Part shown: positions 37,533-47,302 of the stretch, in pieces | Position numbering within the stretch: the first letter of the stretch is position 1 | Layout: every line of letters starts with the position of its first letter | From: Undibacterium parvum | GTDB taxonomy: Bacteria; Pseudomonadota; Gammaproteobacteria; Burkholderiales; Burkholderiaceae_D | Length of the DNA stretch: 64,000 bases | Direction: 5' to 3' | NCBI RefSeq assembly: GCF_003955735.1 | Contig: NZ_CP034464.1 | Span: forward strand, 4,154,001-4,218,000 | Position numbers and translations under genes: made by a program | Notes under the pieces: generated by a model | What the model was told of the DNA's origin: nothing | What the model saw: the letters and a program-made list of their open reading frames with translations, nothing else | Database searches by the model: none

Positions 37533-40412
37533 GTGAAATCAATTACTTTTATTAAACCGAATATGAGCCTAGCGCTCTGCGCTGCTGCAATTTCTGCGGC
37601 TTTCATGAGCTATTCCAACACTGCTGTTGCTGCCCCATCTGGCGCCACACTAACTACGGGTGTCAGCGGCGCGGCAGGGAGCTCCGAAAAACTTCATCAA
37701 GCTGAGCATCATCAGCATAAAGCCAAAAAAGCAGGTGAGCGTGGTCCTAAAATGCCCCATGCCGCCAACGCACGTTCTAGCTATGGTTCCTTGGCGACGC
37801 ACGGCCCTGACTTTTTGAAGCGTCCTTCTGGCTTGGCAAAAAACACTTCGACCGCGGTCCTTGCCAAAGGTGCCAAGGGGATGCAGGGCGCCCAAGCTGC
37901 TGCGGCTGCCTGTGATGCCAATCTTTACACCGTGAGCGGTTCGGCTTTGCTCAATGCGGTGACCTCGTCTAGCGTTGCATGTATTAACGATCTGTTTAAT
38001 TTAAGCGGTGCGATGGCCGGAAAAGTATTTAATGAAGCGCAAATGGTAACGATCGCCGATGGGTTCAAAGCGAACGCTGCTAGCTATAACGGCACTAATT
38101 CAGCGAGTACTTTGCAGTTGGTCTTGTTCCTGCGCGCCGGCTACTATGTTAATTGGTACAACAGCGCCGACACGGGCGTATATGGCGCCAAAATGAAGGC
38201 CGCTATCGTGCCCGCGATGGATGCGTTTGTAAATAATGGAAATTTTGGATTGGTGAATGATGTTCATGGCGAGGTCCTGTCAGAGTTTGTCACCTTGGTG
38301 GACAGTTCTAGTGAGAATGCGCATTTCCTCACCCCGGTAGTTAAGCGCTTGCTAAATTCGTACAACCCTAGTTATAACGTTTATTGGTGGATGCGTGGTG
38401 CGGTGAATAATGTGTTTACCGTCTTGTTTCGGGCCCATCAAAACGACGATTTTAAGGCTTTGATCGCAACTGATACATCCATCGTTGATACGCTGTACAA
38501 CTTCGTCAATGCTAATTTTGCGCAGTTAGGCGGCGACAATGAATATTTGGTCTCAAATGCAGGGCGTGAGTTGGGGCGCTTTCTGCAATATGCCGATACC
38601 AGCGCAGCGAAAATTGCTGCCAAACCTAAGGCAAAGTTGATGATCGATCGTAGCAATGTCACTGGAACTACGGCCTCCTTATGGGTCGGTGTCGGAGAGA
38701 TGATCGACTATTTCGATAAGCCTAATTGTAGCTACTACAATTTGTGCGATTTTGTGGCGCGTTTAGATAAAGAAGTATTGCCTAAAGCGAAGTCATGTAG
38801 CCCAACTTTGCGTCTGCGTGCGCAAGCCTTGACGGATGCCCAAATGACTGAGGCCTGCAATATTGTCGGAGCCGAGGAGGGCTACTTTCATAAGATGGTT
38901 GCTAGTGGCAATATCCCTGTGGCGAAGGACAATAATACCCAGTTAGAGATGGTGGTCTTCAATAGCAGTTTCGATTACCAACGTTATGCCGGTGCGATCT
39001 ACGGCATCGATACCAACAACGGCGGTATGTATTTGGAAGGTAGCCCAGAGGTGGTTGGTAATCAGCCGCGTTTCATCGCGTATCAAGCGGAATGGATGTT
39101 GCCGAAATTTGAGATCTGGAATTTGACGCATGAGTACATCCATTACCTCGACGGTCGTTTCGATATGTATGGAGACTTTGATTTAGGCATGTCGGTAAAA
39201 TCGACCTGGTGGACCGAGGGTTTCGCTGAGTATGTGTCCTACTCGTATCGCAATCTGGCCGATACGGGCGCTCAAACAGAGGCAGCGAAGGCCACTTTTC
39301 CATTGAGTACTATCTTCCAGAATGATTACAGTGTTGGACAAACACGGGTTTATTACTGGGGTTATCTGGCAGTGCGTTACATGTTTGAAAAACAGCGCAA
39401 CAAAGTCTCTAATCTATTGGCATATTTCCGACCAGGTAACTATAGCGGATACACCAGCTATATGAACGGTTCAGCCATGGGTTCCAGCATGGATGCCGAT
39501 TTTAAAGCTTGGTTGCCATGTGTGAATAATGCGACTTTGCCTGGTTGTCCAACTGGGACCGGTGGCAACGCTTTGCCTGTCGCTAATTTCAGTAGTTCGG
39601 TGTCGAACATGGCAGCAAATTTTGTTGATGCCTCGACCGATAGTGATGGCAGCATCGCTTCACGAGTATGGGATTTCGGTGATGGTTCAAGCTCTAGCCT
39701 TGCTAATCCTAGTCATGTTTATGCGACAGCGAAGACTTACACAGTGAGTTTGACTGTCACCGATAATAGCGGCGGCAAGTCAGTTGTCAGCAAATCTGTT
39801 GTGATTGTCGGAGGCACTCCTGTGAATGTTTTACCTGTTGCCCAGTTTGGCAATGTGGTTTCAGGTATGACGGTGGCTTTCACGGATAAATCGACCGATA
39901 GTGATGGCGTAATCGCATCCAGGGCTTGGACTTTCGGTGATGGCACTAGCTCTAGCGCTGCCAATCCATCGAAAACCTATGCGGCTGCAGGGACTTATCC
40001 GGTTACATTGACTGTGACTGATAATAGCGGTGGAAAAGCTACGATTAGTCAAAGCATCGTGATTCAAGCGGGCACTACTTTGCCTGAATGTCCAGGTACT
40101 GCACAAGCTTTAGGTAAAAACTGCGTGAGAAGTAATGTGTCTGCACCACTCGGCGATTACTCTTATATGTATTTGTATGTACCTGCCGGAACCAAGCAAG
40201 TACGTATCACTACATCTGGTGGTACAGGTAATGCCGATTTGTTTGTTAGCACCCTGGGTACCTGGGCAACACGCGATTACTATAATTATGGCTCATACGC
40301 GGTCGGGAACACGGAAGCGGTTACCGTCAACAATCCACCTTCAGGCTATATGTATGTCAGTTTATATGGGCAATCGGCCTTTTCTGGAGTGAAAGTGAAG
40401 GTCGAATATTAA
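37533..40412 (+). CDS. Secreted collagenase (M9 family) with two PKD domains and a PPC domain
   Basis: This 959-residue exported protease starts at GTG with GGAG upstream. It has a signal peptide to about residue 33 (ending AVAAP) and a basic His/Lys-rich propeptide-like stretch at 45-100. An M9 N-terminal activator region follows, then the catalytic domain with HEYIH at 533-537 and a downstream Glu in TEGFAEY near 562, the zinc site of microbial collagenases. Two PKD domains lie at about 680-760 and 765-848, each with the WDFGDG/WTFGDG motif. A C-terminal PPC domain covers about 855-959. PKD and PPC domains bind or swell collagen and help secretion in related enzymes. Confidence 0.93.
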   Translation: MKSITFIKPNMSLALCAAAISAAFMSYSNTAVAAPSGATLTTGVSGAAGSSEKLHQAEHHQHKAKKAGERGPKMPHAANARSSYGSLATHGPDFLKRPSGLAKNTSTAVLAKGAKGMQGAQAAAAACDANLYTVSGSALLNAVTSSSVACINDLFNLSGAMAGKVFNEAQMVTIADGFKANAASYNGTNSASTLQLVLFLRAGYYVNWYNSADTGVYGAKMKAAIVPAMDAFVNNGNFGLVNDVHGEVLSEFVTLVDSSSENAHFLTPVVKRLLNSYNPSYNVYWWMRGAVNNVFTVLFRAHQNDDFKALIATDTSIVDTLYNFVNANFAQLGGDNEYLVSNAGRELGRFLQYADTSAAKIAAKPKAKLMIDRSNVTGTTASLWVGVGEMIDYFDKPNCSYYNLCDFVARLDKEVLPKAKSCSPTLRLRAQALTDAQMTEACNIVGAEEGYFHKMVASGNIPVAKDNNTQLEMVVFNSSFDYQRYAGAIYGIDTNNGGMYLEGSPEVVGNQPRFIAYQAEWMLPKFEIWNLTHEYIHYLDGRFDMYGDFDLGMSVKSTWWTEGFAEYVSYSYRNLADTGAQTEAAKATFPLSTIFQNDYSVGQTRVYYWGYLAVRYMFEKQRNKVSNLLAYFRPGNYSGYTSYMNGSAMGSSMDADFKAWLPCVNNATLPGCPTGTGGNALPVANFSSSVSNMAANFVDASTDSDGSIASRVWDFGDGSSSSLANPSHVYATAKTYTVSLTVTDNSGGKSVVSKSVVIVGGTPVNVLPVAQFGNVVSGMTVAFTDKSTDSDGVIASRAWTFGDGTSSSAANPSKTYAAAGTYPVTLTVTDNSGGKATISQSIVIQAGTTLPECPGTAQALGKNCVRSNVSAPLGDYSYMYLYVPAGTKQVRITTSGGTGNADLFVSTLGTWATRDYYNYGSYAVGNTEAVTVNNPPSGYMYVSLYGQSAFSGVKVKVEY

Positions 40413-40440
40413 TGCTTCACTTAGGGTAGTATTGCGTTAA

Positions 40441-40477
40441 AAAAAAAGGGGCGCTGGTATGCGCCCCATTTTTTATT
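40441..40477. terminator. Bidirectional terminator between the collagenase and ycaQ
   Basis: GGGGCGC (40448-40454), loop TGGTAT, GCGCCCC (40461-40467). It is flanked by seven A on the left and ATTTTTTATTT on the right, so it can end transcription from both convergent genes. Confidence 0.9.
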
Positions 40478-40496
40478 TGCTGTAGAGCAGTTGAAT

Positions 40497-41708
40497 TTAG
40501 AATTTGTTTTTGAGTAAGTTAAAAAACGCCTGTGAACTGCAGTGCTGCAACTGAATCTCTATGCATTGCTGCCACTGTGCGAAGTCTTTAATTGAGCGAG
40601 AAACATCCGCTGCCAAGCTTGCGCTGACCCGAGTATCCGATTCGAGATGGAGTTTCTTAATTTCGAACACGCCGGTTTTTCTATGAACTTTTGCATCCAT
40701 GCGCGCGATCAGATTACCGTTTCTTAATATCGGTAAACTGAAGTAGCCGTAACGTCTGGCCGCCTCGGGCGTATAGCATTCGAGTTTGTAATCGAAATTG
40801 AATAATTCGGCAGCGCGTTTTCTATCCCATACCACAGGATCAAATGGCGACAGTATTCGTGTCGTGTTCGCTTTGAGTGCGCCGTCGTATGCCTGATGCA
40901 GCAGTTCTTCGTGGTCAGGATGGACATAGACTGGCTGATCCGAGTCTGCCAGTTGTAAGCTGATTAATAGGCCTTGTTGCGCCAGTTGCGCAGGCTGGAT
41001 TACAGGGTTTAATTTCCCCATTCTAAAGTAATCGCTGATCCACGAAGCTTTTGCTATGCCCAAGGCTTTCACTGCTTTGAGTACCTGTTGCTGCTGGCAG
41101 TGTAATTGCTCTGGTAAATCGCGTTGATCGCTCCAGTGCGGATGTACGCGCTCGCGTAAGTCATAGACACGGTGAAAATTATGGCGTCTGGCAACCATTA
41201 ATTCACCCGTAGTAAACAGTACTTCTAGTGAGCGTTTTTCGGGTTTCCATTCCCACCAACCGCCTGCTTTACCACTCTTGCGTTCAAAGTCAACTGAGCG
41301 GGTTTCTCCATGTTGCTGTATATGCTGACGAACATGCTCAACTTGCTGGGTGTTTTCAGTCAACCAGCGGTGGTTGTATTTCCAGCCCAAGCCTTGTGGC
41401 GACACCATTTGATGGCGATACAAAGCGTAATCTTCTATAGGTAGAAAACAAGCTTCGTGTGACCAGTATTCAAAAATAGCGCCTTCTGCCAGGAGTTCGT
41501 CTAGCCAAGCGTTTTGATATTGGCCGAGTCGGCTCCATAACACCAAATACGGACTGCGTGCCACCACGCTAATGGTGTCGATTTGTAAGGCCGACATTTG
41601 GCGTATGCATTGCAGTACATCGGCTTTGCAGGCTGTTTTTTGAATTGGATTTAATAAACCCTGCGCCGCGAGGTGTAGCGCACGGGCCGAGGCGAGGGTA
41701 AGTTCCAT
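40497..41708 (-). CDS. ycaQ: YcaQ/AlkZ-family DNA glycosylase (winged-helix protein)
   Basis: The family unhooks DNA interstrand crosslinks and removes bulky alkylated bases. The 403-residue protein has tandem winged-helix domains. The MSALQIDTISVVARSPYLVLWSRLGQY segment near residues 38-64 contains the QxD catalytic motif (QID) typical of E. coli YcaQ, in contrast to QxQ in AlkZ. Downstream LSPFDPVVWDRKRAAELFNFDYKLE (about residues 288-312) is also conserved. It ends at a shared terminator with the collagenase gene and is followed by trpS on the same strand, 15 bases upstream. Confidence 0.88.
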   Translation of the reverse strand: MELTLASARALHLAAQGLLNPIQKTACKADVLQCIRQMSALQIDTISVVARSPYLVLWSRLGQYQNAWLDELLAEGAIFEYWSHEACFLPIEDYALYRHQMVSPQGLGWKYNHRWLTENTQQVEHVRQHIQQHGETRSVDFERKSGKAGGWWEWKPEKRSLEVLFTTGELMVARRHNFHRVYDLRERVHPHWSDQRDLPEQLHCQQQQVLKAVKALGIAKASWISDYFRMGKLNPVIQPAQLAQQGLLISLQLADSDQPVYVHPDHEELLHQAYDGALKANTTRILSPFDPVVWDRKRAAELFNFDYKLECYTPEAARRYGYFSLPILRNGNLIARMDAKVHRKTGVFEIKKLHLESDTRVSASLAADVSRSIKDFAQWQQCIEIQLQHCSSQAFFNLLKNKF

Positions 41709-41723
41709 CTATTTATCGCTATA

Positions 41724-42764
41724 TTAGAAGTGCTTTAATCCCAGTGCAGCTTTTACTTCATCGGTAGTTTTTGCTGCGATTTCTCTGGCTCTTTCGGTGC
41801 CAACCTTGAGCATCTGCAAAACCTGAGCGCGATCTTTTTCATATTCTTGACGGCGTTCACGTATCGGTGTCAGCATGTCTTGTAAAACCGCCTCTAGCCT
41901 TTGCTTAACTTTGCTGTCTCCAAGCCCGCCGCGCACATAGTGATCCTTCATTTCTTGCAAACTGATTTTGTCTTGGTCAAAGGCATCCAAATAAATGAAT
42001 GCGACATTGCCCTCTAAGTGCCCAGGATCTTCTACTCTTAAGTGCAAAGGGTCGGTATAAACATTTTTAACTGCAGCTTTGATCTCGGCAGCGCTGGCAC
42101 CAAGATTGATGCTATTGCCCAGTGATTTACTCATCTTGGCTTTGCCATCGATACCCGGCAAGCGTCCAATTTCAGGAACTAGGGCTTCACATTCGAGCAA
42201 GATATCTTGCTTTACCAAGCGGTTAAAACGTCTTACGATTTCATTGGTCTGCTCTATCATCGGGATCTGATCGTCGCCTACTGGTACCAGTGTCGCTTTG
42301 AAGGCGGTGATGTCGGCCGCCTGACTGACCGGATAGGTGAAAAATCCAGCCGGAATATCGCGTTCGAAATTGCGTAAGACTATCTCTTGTTTGATGGTTG
42401 GATTGCGTTCCAGTCTGGCTACGGTGACCAAATTCATATAGTAATAAGTAAGCTCGGTCAGCTCAGGAATTTGCGATTGTATGAAAATCGTCGATTTACT
42501 CGGGTCTATCCCAACCGCTAGGTAATCTAATGCGACTTCGAGCACGTTGTTATGCACTTTTGCAGGATCATCCATATTGTCTGTCAGCGCCTGCGCATCA
42601 GCGATCATGATGTACTGCTGATATTGGTGCTGATACAGAACGCGATTGCGAAGGCTGCCAACAAAATGTCCCAAATGCAGCGGACCGGTCGGGCGGTCGC
42701 CAGTCAGGATCAAATGTTGGGTATTTTCTGTCGGTGTAGAAGAAGGTTTTTTATCGTCGCTCAT
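41724..42764 (-). CDS. trpS: Tryptophanyl-tRNA synthetase TrpS
   Basis: This class I aminoacyl-tRNA synthetase charges tRNA-Trp. It has 346 residues. The HIGH-type motif is HLGH at 30-33, in [17 protein letters not shown]. The KMSKS motif is in [11 protein letters not shown] near residue 205. The C-terminal helical part ends with [13 protein letters not shown]. The first 15 residues are a polar extension. A long leader with an intrinsic terminator precedes it, suggesting attenuation. The ycaQ-like gene follows after 15 bases and may be cotranscribed. Confidence 0.96.
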   Translation of the reverse strand: MSDDKKPSSTPTENTQHLILTGDRPTGPLHLGHFVGSLRNRVLYQHQYQQYIMIADAQALTDNMDDPAKVHNNVLEVALDYLAVGIDPSKSTIFIQSQIPELTELTYYYMNLVTVARLERNPTIKQEIVLRNFERDIPAGFFTYPVSQAADITAFKATLVPVGDDQIPMIEQTNEIVRRFNRLVKQDILLECEALVPEIGRLPGIDGKAKMSKSLGNSINLGASAAEIKAAVKNVYTDPLHLRVEDPGHLEGNVAFIYLDAFDQDKISLQEMKDHYVRGGLGDSKVKQRLEAVLQDMLTPIRERRQEYEKDRAQVLQMLKVGTERAREIAAKTTDEVKAALGLKHF

Positions 42765-42819
42765 GCGTATATTCCGTAAGGTTGAGGCTGAATTAGTCGT
42801 ATTTTCGATTGATGTGGCG

Positions 42820-42845
42820 AAAAAAAAGCCGCTCAGTGTGGCGGC
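42820..42845 (-). terminator. Intrinsic terminator inside the trpS leader (candidate attenuator)
   Basis: On the minus strand the order is GCCGC (42845-42841), an 8-base loop, GCGGC (42832-42828), then eight T (42827-42820). No upstream minus-strand gene exists for it to end, and it lies 56 bases before the trpS ATG. A rival pairing is possible: leader GGCGGC (42902-42897) with GCCGCC (42845-42840). Confidence 0.65.
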
Positions 42846-42963
42846 ATTGATTAGATCGCTAGGATCTGATTTTCTAATTACTTCGTAACCGGGTGCGCCG
42901 CCCCTAGGCTTAAACGCTGCGCCAGCATAAATTTGAAAGTGGTTTTGCTTGATTCATATCCGC

Positions 42964-42993
42964 ATAATGCCGTCTGCAGCGCTTTTTTGTCAA
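42964..42993 (-). promoter_or_regulatory. trpS sigma-70 promoter
   Basis: On the minus strand, TTGACA (42993-42988, perfect -35), an 18-base spacer, then CATTAT (42969-42964, 4 of 6). Transcription would start near 42957, giving a leader of about 190 bases before trpS. Confidence 0.65.
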
Positions 42994-43052
42994 GGAAAGG
43001 ATGCTGCTGCGTGGTAAAATTAAGTTTCAAATATTTATACTTTAATTGAAAA

Positions 43053-44015
43053 ATGACAGCAATCGTTTCGACCTATTCTCCGCCGACAAAATTGATCATT
43101 GCCTCGCGTGAAAGTCGTTTGGCCATGTGGCAGGCCGAACATGTGCGAGATCAATTAGTGGCCTTGTATCCGGCATGTACTATAGAAATTTTGGGTATGA
43201 CCACGCGCGGTGATCAAATTCTTGATCGAGCGCTCTCTAAGGTTGGTGGTAAAGGGCTTTTTGTCAAAGAGCTGGAAGTGGCCATGGCAGAAGGGCGCGC
43301 CGATTTTGCGGTGCATTCCTTGAAGGATGTCCCTATGGATTTGCCTGAGGGCTATGCATTGGCGGCAATTCTGGAACGTGAGGACCCCCGTGATGCTTTT
43401 GTTTCGAATGACTATGCCTCTCTGGATGATTTGCCGGCCGGTGCTGTGGTTGGTACTAGTAGTTTGCGGCGCCAGGCACTTATCACAGCGCGCTATCCGC
43501 ACTTAGTTATACATCCACTTCGCGGCAACCTCGATACCCGTTTGCGCAAGCTAGATCAAGGCGATTACGCGGCAATTATTTTGGCTGCGGCTGGCTTGAA
43601 ACGACTGGGGCTGCCAGAAAGAATACGTGCATTCATCGCACCGGAGCAAAGTTTGCCGGCCGCTGGCCAAGGTGCGATGGCGATCGAGGTCGCCGCTAAT
43701 CGACCTGATTTATTGGCTTGTTTGGCTCCGTTGAATCATTTACCCACTTCGCAAGCAGTAAGTGCAGAACGTTCAGTATCGAAGGCGTTTGGAGGGAGTT
43801 GCCAGATACCACTGGCAGCTTTTGCGACCGTGCACGACGGCATGATGCATTTGCGAGCCATGGTCGCGACTCCTGACGGCACACGTGTTGTTAGTGCTGA
43901 GGTTCACGGTAAGTCTGAAATGTATCTGGAGCTTGGATTAGAAGTCGTTCAGGCATTGTCGGCGCAGGATGCTGAGGCGATCTTGGCGGTGTGTAAAGAG
44001 CAAATTACAGAGTAA
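43053..44015 (+). CDS. hemC: Porphobilinogen deaminase (hydroxymethylbilane synthase) HemC
   Basis: HemC joins four porphobilinogens into hydroxymethylbilane, using a dipyrromethane cofactor. It has 320 residues. [16 protein letters not shown] opens the enzyme. The conserved [11 protein letters not shown] segment contains the catalytic Asp region, GTSSLRRQA and [14 protein letters not shown] follow, and [11 protein letters not shown] holds the cofactor cysteine near residue 250. No good ribosome site precedes the ATG. It is divergent from trpS and heads a hemC-hemD-hemX-hemY operon. Confidence 0.97.
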   Translation: MTAIVSTYSPPTKLIIASRESRLAMWQAEHVRDQLVALYPACTIEILGMTTRGDQILDRALSKVGGKGLFVKELEVAMAEGRADFAVHSLKDVPMDLPEGYALAAILEREDPRDAFVSNDYASLDDLPAGAVVGTSSLRRQALITARYPHLVIHPLRGNLDTRLRKLDQGDYAAIILAAAGLKRLGLPERIRAFIAPEQSLPAAGQGAMAIEVAANRPDLLACLAPLNHLPTSQAVSAERSVSKAFGGSCQIPLAAFATVHDGMMHLRAMVATPDGTRVVSAEVHGKSEMYLELGLEVVQALSAQDAEAILAVCKEQITE

Positions 44016-44025
44016 ATTGAATTCG

Positions 44026-44847
44026 ATGCACGAATTAAAATCTGATTTAATGCCGGATAGTAAGAAGAGTATTGTGCAAGTTGAGGCTGTCGTCATTACT
44101 CGACCACTCGCGCAAGCCAAGGGGTTTTCCGAGCAAGTAAAGGCAATTGGCCGTAAGCCAGAAATATTTCCGATGCTGGAAATTCATGCACTGGCTGATG
44201 ATACGCAGTTAAGAGCAATTTTAGCGAGGTTAAGGGATTTCGCTATGGTTGCTTTTGTTAGTCCGAATGCAGTCAATGCCGTATTTTCGTATATACAGAG
44301 CTGGCCGCAGAGTGTGACGATTGCAGTGATGGGGGCGGGCAGTCGTGCCGCGTTGGCTGCGCATGGCATTACAGATATCAATGCACATATCATCAGCCCA
44401 ACGAATCCTGAACGCACGGACTCGGAAACCTTGTTGGACGAACTTGATCTGGATGGGTTGAAAGCACGCAGTGTATTAATCATACGCGGTGAGACTGGTC
44501 GGGAATTGTTGGCGGACGCGCTCAGAGCTAAATCTATTGCAGTGGTTCAAGTTGCCGCTTATTGTCGCAAGGCGCCAGAGTTTAATGCACAACGGCAGAG
44601 CCAGTTGAACAGCTTACTTTCTCAGAAAAACACATGGGTAGTCACTAGTTCTGAAGTGCTGAAAACCATGCTCTCGTGGGCCGAGCAAATTGATTTTGAA
44701 AATGGCGTGGCAAAAATGCAACGCCAGCAAATACTGGTTCCGCATGCTCGGATCGCAGAAACTGCAAAAATACTTGGATTTTTATCCATTACACTGACAG
44801 GATCAGGCGACGAACGTCTGCTTGTCGCGTTACAATCTGAACTATGA
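44026..44847 (+). CDS. hemD: Uroporphyrinogen-III synthase HemD
   Basis: HemD closes hydroxymethylbilane to uroporphyrinogen III. From the ATG at 44026, 10 bases after the hemC stop, it has 273 residues. The family is poorly conserved. VVITRPLAQAKGFSEQV near the start, VAFVSPNAVNAVF, VMGAGSRAALAAHG and LIIRGETGRELLADAL are the usual islands. Its stop overlaps the hemX start as ATGA. The start could be slightly later (MPDSKK). Confidence 0.93.
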   Translation: MHELKSDLMPDSKKSIVQVEAVVITRPLAQAKGFSEQVKAIGRKPEIFPMLEIHALADDTQLRAILARLRDFAMVAFVSPNAVNAVFSYIQSWPQSVTIAVMGAGSRAALAAHGITDINAHIISPTNPERTDSETLLDELDLDGLKARSVLIIRGETGRELLADALRAKSIAVVQVAAYCRKAPEFNAQRQSQLNSLLSQKNTWVVTSSEVLKTMLSWAEQIDFENGVAKMQRQQILVPHARIAETAKILGFLSITLTGSGDERLLVALQSEL

Positions 44848-46016
44848 GCGAACAGCAATTACCCCACGACGCCGCATCGACGGCCAATTCGACCGATTCG
44901 GCTTCAAAGCAGCTGGCAGCAGCTGTTTTATCCGATACTACCAACAGCCCAAAAATAGTTTGGACACAACCCGTTTATCTGATGTTAGGAGCGGTGACGG
45001 TTTTGTTAGGTGTCCACTGGTGGACATCGCAAACCCAGATCTCTAGTTTGCGAGAAGAGCTCGCTCTGCGTTTGCAGCGCGCTGAAACCAATAGTAGCGA
45101 GACTAAACTGCTTGCCAAAACTGTGTACGATGGATCGAAAGAAATCCAAGCTAAAGTTGCGGTTTTAGAAGGTAAGCAAAGTGAGGCGCAGAGCCAACAG
45201 TTGGCACTCGAACAGCTATATCAAGATTTATCCAAAAATCGTGATGAATGGGCTTTGGCAGAAATTGAGCAAGTATTAGCGACTGCTAGTCAACAATTGC
45301 AATTGGCCGGCAACGTTCAAGGAGCGATTATCGCATTGCAAAATGCAGATAGCCGTTTAGCTAAATCAGAAAAGCCGCAATTTATTTCTATCCGCCGTGC
45401 GATTGCCAAAGACGTAGAAAAACTGAAGTCTTTGCCTGCTTTGGATTTAACTGGTGTGGCTTTGCGTCTCGATAGTGTGATCGCACAGGTTGATCATATT
45501 CCACTATGGTCCGATGAAAAAGTGGTCGCGACAGGGCTGGCACCGAAAGCACCATTGCGTGTTTTACCCAAGGCGCCGAGTTCAAATTCAAAAAGCGGTA
45601 GCAAACAAGGTAGCGAAGATGTGCCAGAAAATGGCTGGAGTATGCGGATCCAGGATGCCTGGCAGAGTTTTTTCAGCGAAATGTTGATAGAAGTTAAGCA
45701 GTTAATGCGGGTTCGTAATGTTGAAACGCCAGACGCTTTGTTACTGACGCCATCGCAAGGCTATTTTGCACGTGAGAATCTTAAATTACGTTTATTGAAT
45801 GCACGCTTGGCGCTGTTGTCTCGCAATGAAGATGCGTTTCGCAGTGACATGATTGCTGCCCAAGATGCCTTGACCAAATATTTTGATACCCGCGCTAAGC
45901 AAGCACAAACGGTTCAAGCTTTACTTCGTCAAGTTCAAGCGAGTAATTTATCAATAGAAATGCCGACTTTGTCAGATAGCCTTAATGCAGTTCGTAACTA
46001 TAAGGTGAAGCCATAA
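44844..46016 (+). CDS. hemX: HemX-like membrane protein of the heme operon
   Basis: This is a 390-residue HemX-family protein. A polar N-terminal region is followed by one transmembrane helix at about residues 45-65 (VYLMLGAVTVLLGVHWW), a coiled coil near 70-130, and a periplasmic helical domain with a Ser/Lys-rich linker at about 245-258. Despite the usual label of uroporphyrinogen-III methylase, no methyltransferase motifs are present; the role is unknown. It overlaps hemD by 4 bases and precedes hemY by 1 base. Confidence 0.9.
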   Translation: MSEQQLPHDAASTANSTDSASKQLAAAVLSDTTNSPKIVWTQPVYLMLGAVTVLLGVHWWTSQTQISSLREELALRLQRAETNSSETKLLAKTVYDGSKEIQAKVAVLEGKQSEAQSQQLALEQLYQDLSKNRDEWALAEIEQVLATASQQLQLAGNVQGAIIALQNADSRLAKSEKPQFISIRRAIAKDVEKLKSLPALDLTGVALRLDSVIAQVDHIPLWSDEKVVATGLAPKAPLRVLPKAPSSNSKSGSKQGSEDVPENGWSMRIQDAWQSFFSEMLIEVKQLMRVRNVETPDALLLTPSQGYFARENLKLRLLNARLALLSRNEDAFRSDMIAAQDALTKYFDTRAKQAQTVQALLRQVQASNLSIEMPTLSDSLNAVRNYKVKP

Positions 46017-46017
46017 T

Positions 46018-47214
46018 ATGCGCATTTTTATTCGGCTTCTGATTCTCTTTTCTCTAGCAGTTGGTCTGGCGATAGGTGCTCGTTTTAATCCCGGAAATGT
46101 GGTGTTTTTTTATCCGCCATATAGGGTCGATTTATCTTTGAATTTTTTTCTGTGTCTGACGCTCTTATTATTCGTCCTAGTTTATTTTTTATTGCGTACT
46201 TTGGTTGCAACGCAAGAAATGCCGCAGAAAGTAGCGGCTTACCGAAAAAACAAACGTGAGAGAGACAGCAATAAAGCACTGCGTGAGGCGCTAAAGGCTC
46301 TATTTGAAGGGCGTTTTGGCCGTGCTGAAAAGGCTGCAACTAATGCGATAAATTTGCCAGAAAATGCGGCAGTAGCAGCCTTGATTGGAGCTCGAGCAGC
46401 TCATTTTATGAGTCAGTTTGATCGACGCGATACTTGGTTTTCTAGCATAGAGAGCGATACCAGTTACAAGACTGCGCGCCTAGTTAGTATGACGGAATTG
46501 CTAGTCGATCAGCATAAAGCCGAAGACGCCTTGGCTGCTGTGAAAGAACTCAATGCGAGTGGCACTCGACACATTCAGGTTTTACGGTGGTCTTTGAAAG
46601 CGAATCAGCAAGCCAAGAAATGGCCCGAGGTTTTGAAGTTGGTGCGCACCCTGGATAAACATCATGCATTGCATCCAGCCTTATCTAGCCGCTTGCGAGA
46701 ATTGGCGTATGAAGACATGCTTAAAAATCAAAGTCACGATGCTGACTCCTTACGTCGTGTATGGTTTGAAATTCCAGCGTCTGATCGTAAAACTCGATTC
46801 GTCGCATTTACGGGAGCGACATTTTTTAATGCAAGTGGATTGCACGACGATGCCCGTATCATAGTGGAAAAAGCTTTGACCGAAAACTGGGATGATCGAT
46901 TAATGCGAGTTTATCGGGATGCCTGCTCATCAGAAGGCGCGGCTTCTTTATTAACTCAAATTGAACACTGTGAGAATTGGAAGAAAGAGCGACCAAATGA
47001 TCCGGAACTAGCGCTGACACTTGGTGTGCTGTGTTTTAAACAAAAACTCTGGGGTAAGGCGCAAAGACATCTTGAGCAAGCTTTATCTGATGCAGTTGAA
47101 TCAAGAACTGTCCGTGAGGCAAACCTTAAACTGGGGCAGTTGCACGAGGCTTTAGGGCAGGCCGATGAGGCTGCAAAACATTACCGCTTATGTGCGATTG
47201 CGACTATGAAATAG
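46018..47214 (+). CDS. hemY: HemY-like TPR membrane protein
   Basis: This is a proteobacterial HemY protein, unrelated to the Bacillus protoporphyrinogen oxidase of the same name. It has 398 residues with two N-terminal transmembrane helices (about 5-25 and 40-62). A basic stretch (KKNKRERDSNKALREAL-like) and tetratricopeptide-like helices to the end (LKLGQLHEALGQADEAAKHYRLCA) follow. It is the last gene of the hem operon. HemX and HemY are thought to help organise heme enzymes at the membrane. Confidence 0.92.
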   Translation: MRIFIRLLILFSLAVGLAIGARFNPGNVVFFYPPYRVDLSLNFFLCLTLLLFVLVYFLLRTLVATQEMPQKVAAYRKNKRERDSNKALREALKALFEGRFGRAEKAATNAINLPENAAVAALIGARAAHFMSQFDRRDTWFSSIESDTSYKTARLVSMTELLVDQHKAEDALAAVKELNASGTRHIQVLRWSLKANQQAKKWPEVLKLVRTLDKHHALHPALSSRLRELAYEDMLKNQSHDADSLRRVWFEIPASDRKTRFVAFTGATFFNASGLHDDARIIVEKALTENWDDRLMRVYRDACSSEGAASLLTQIEHCENWKKERPNDPELALTLGVLCFKQKLWGKAQRHLEQALSDAVESRTVREANLKLGQLHEALGQADEAAKHYRLCAIATMK

Positions 47215-47256
47215 CTTTGTTGCTGTTGCAATGCACAAATTATACGGAAAACTAGA

Positions 47257-47262
47257 TATAAT
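47257..47262 (+). promoter_or_regulatory. ppa -10 box
   Basis: This is a perfect TATAAT 40 bases before the ppa ATG. No good -35 is seen at 16-18 bases. It indicates that ppa has its own promoter, separate from the hem operon. Confidence 0.5.
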
Positions 47263-47302
47263 CTCGCCGAGATAACTCAAATTTTCACATTGAAAGAGCA
47301 AT

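Noticed and set aside
39570..40074. Nucleotide-level repeats suggesting a repeat array in the collagenase gene
   Set aside because: They are explained by two homologous PKD domains, in frame and of protein-domain length.
42910..42957. 15-codon trpS leader peptide as a firm gene
   Set aside because: It has only one Trp codon, no ribosome site, and an ATG at about the predicted transcript start. It is kept only as part of the attenuator finding.
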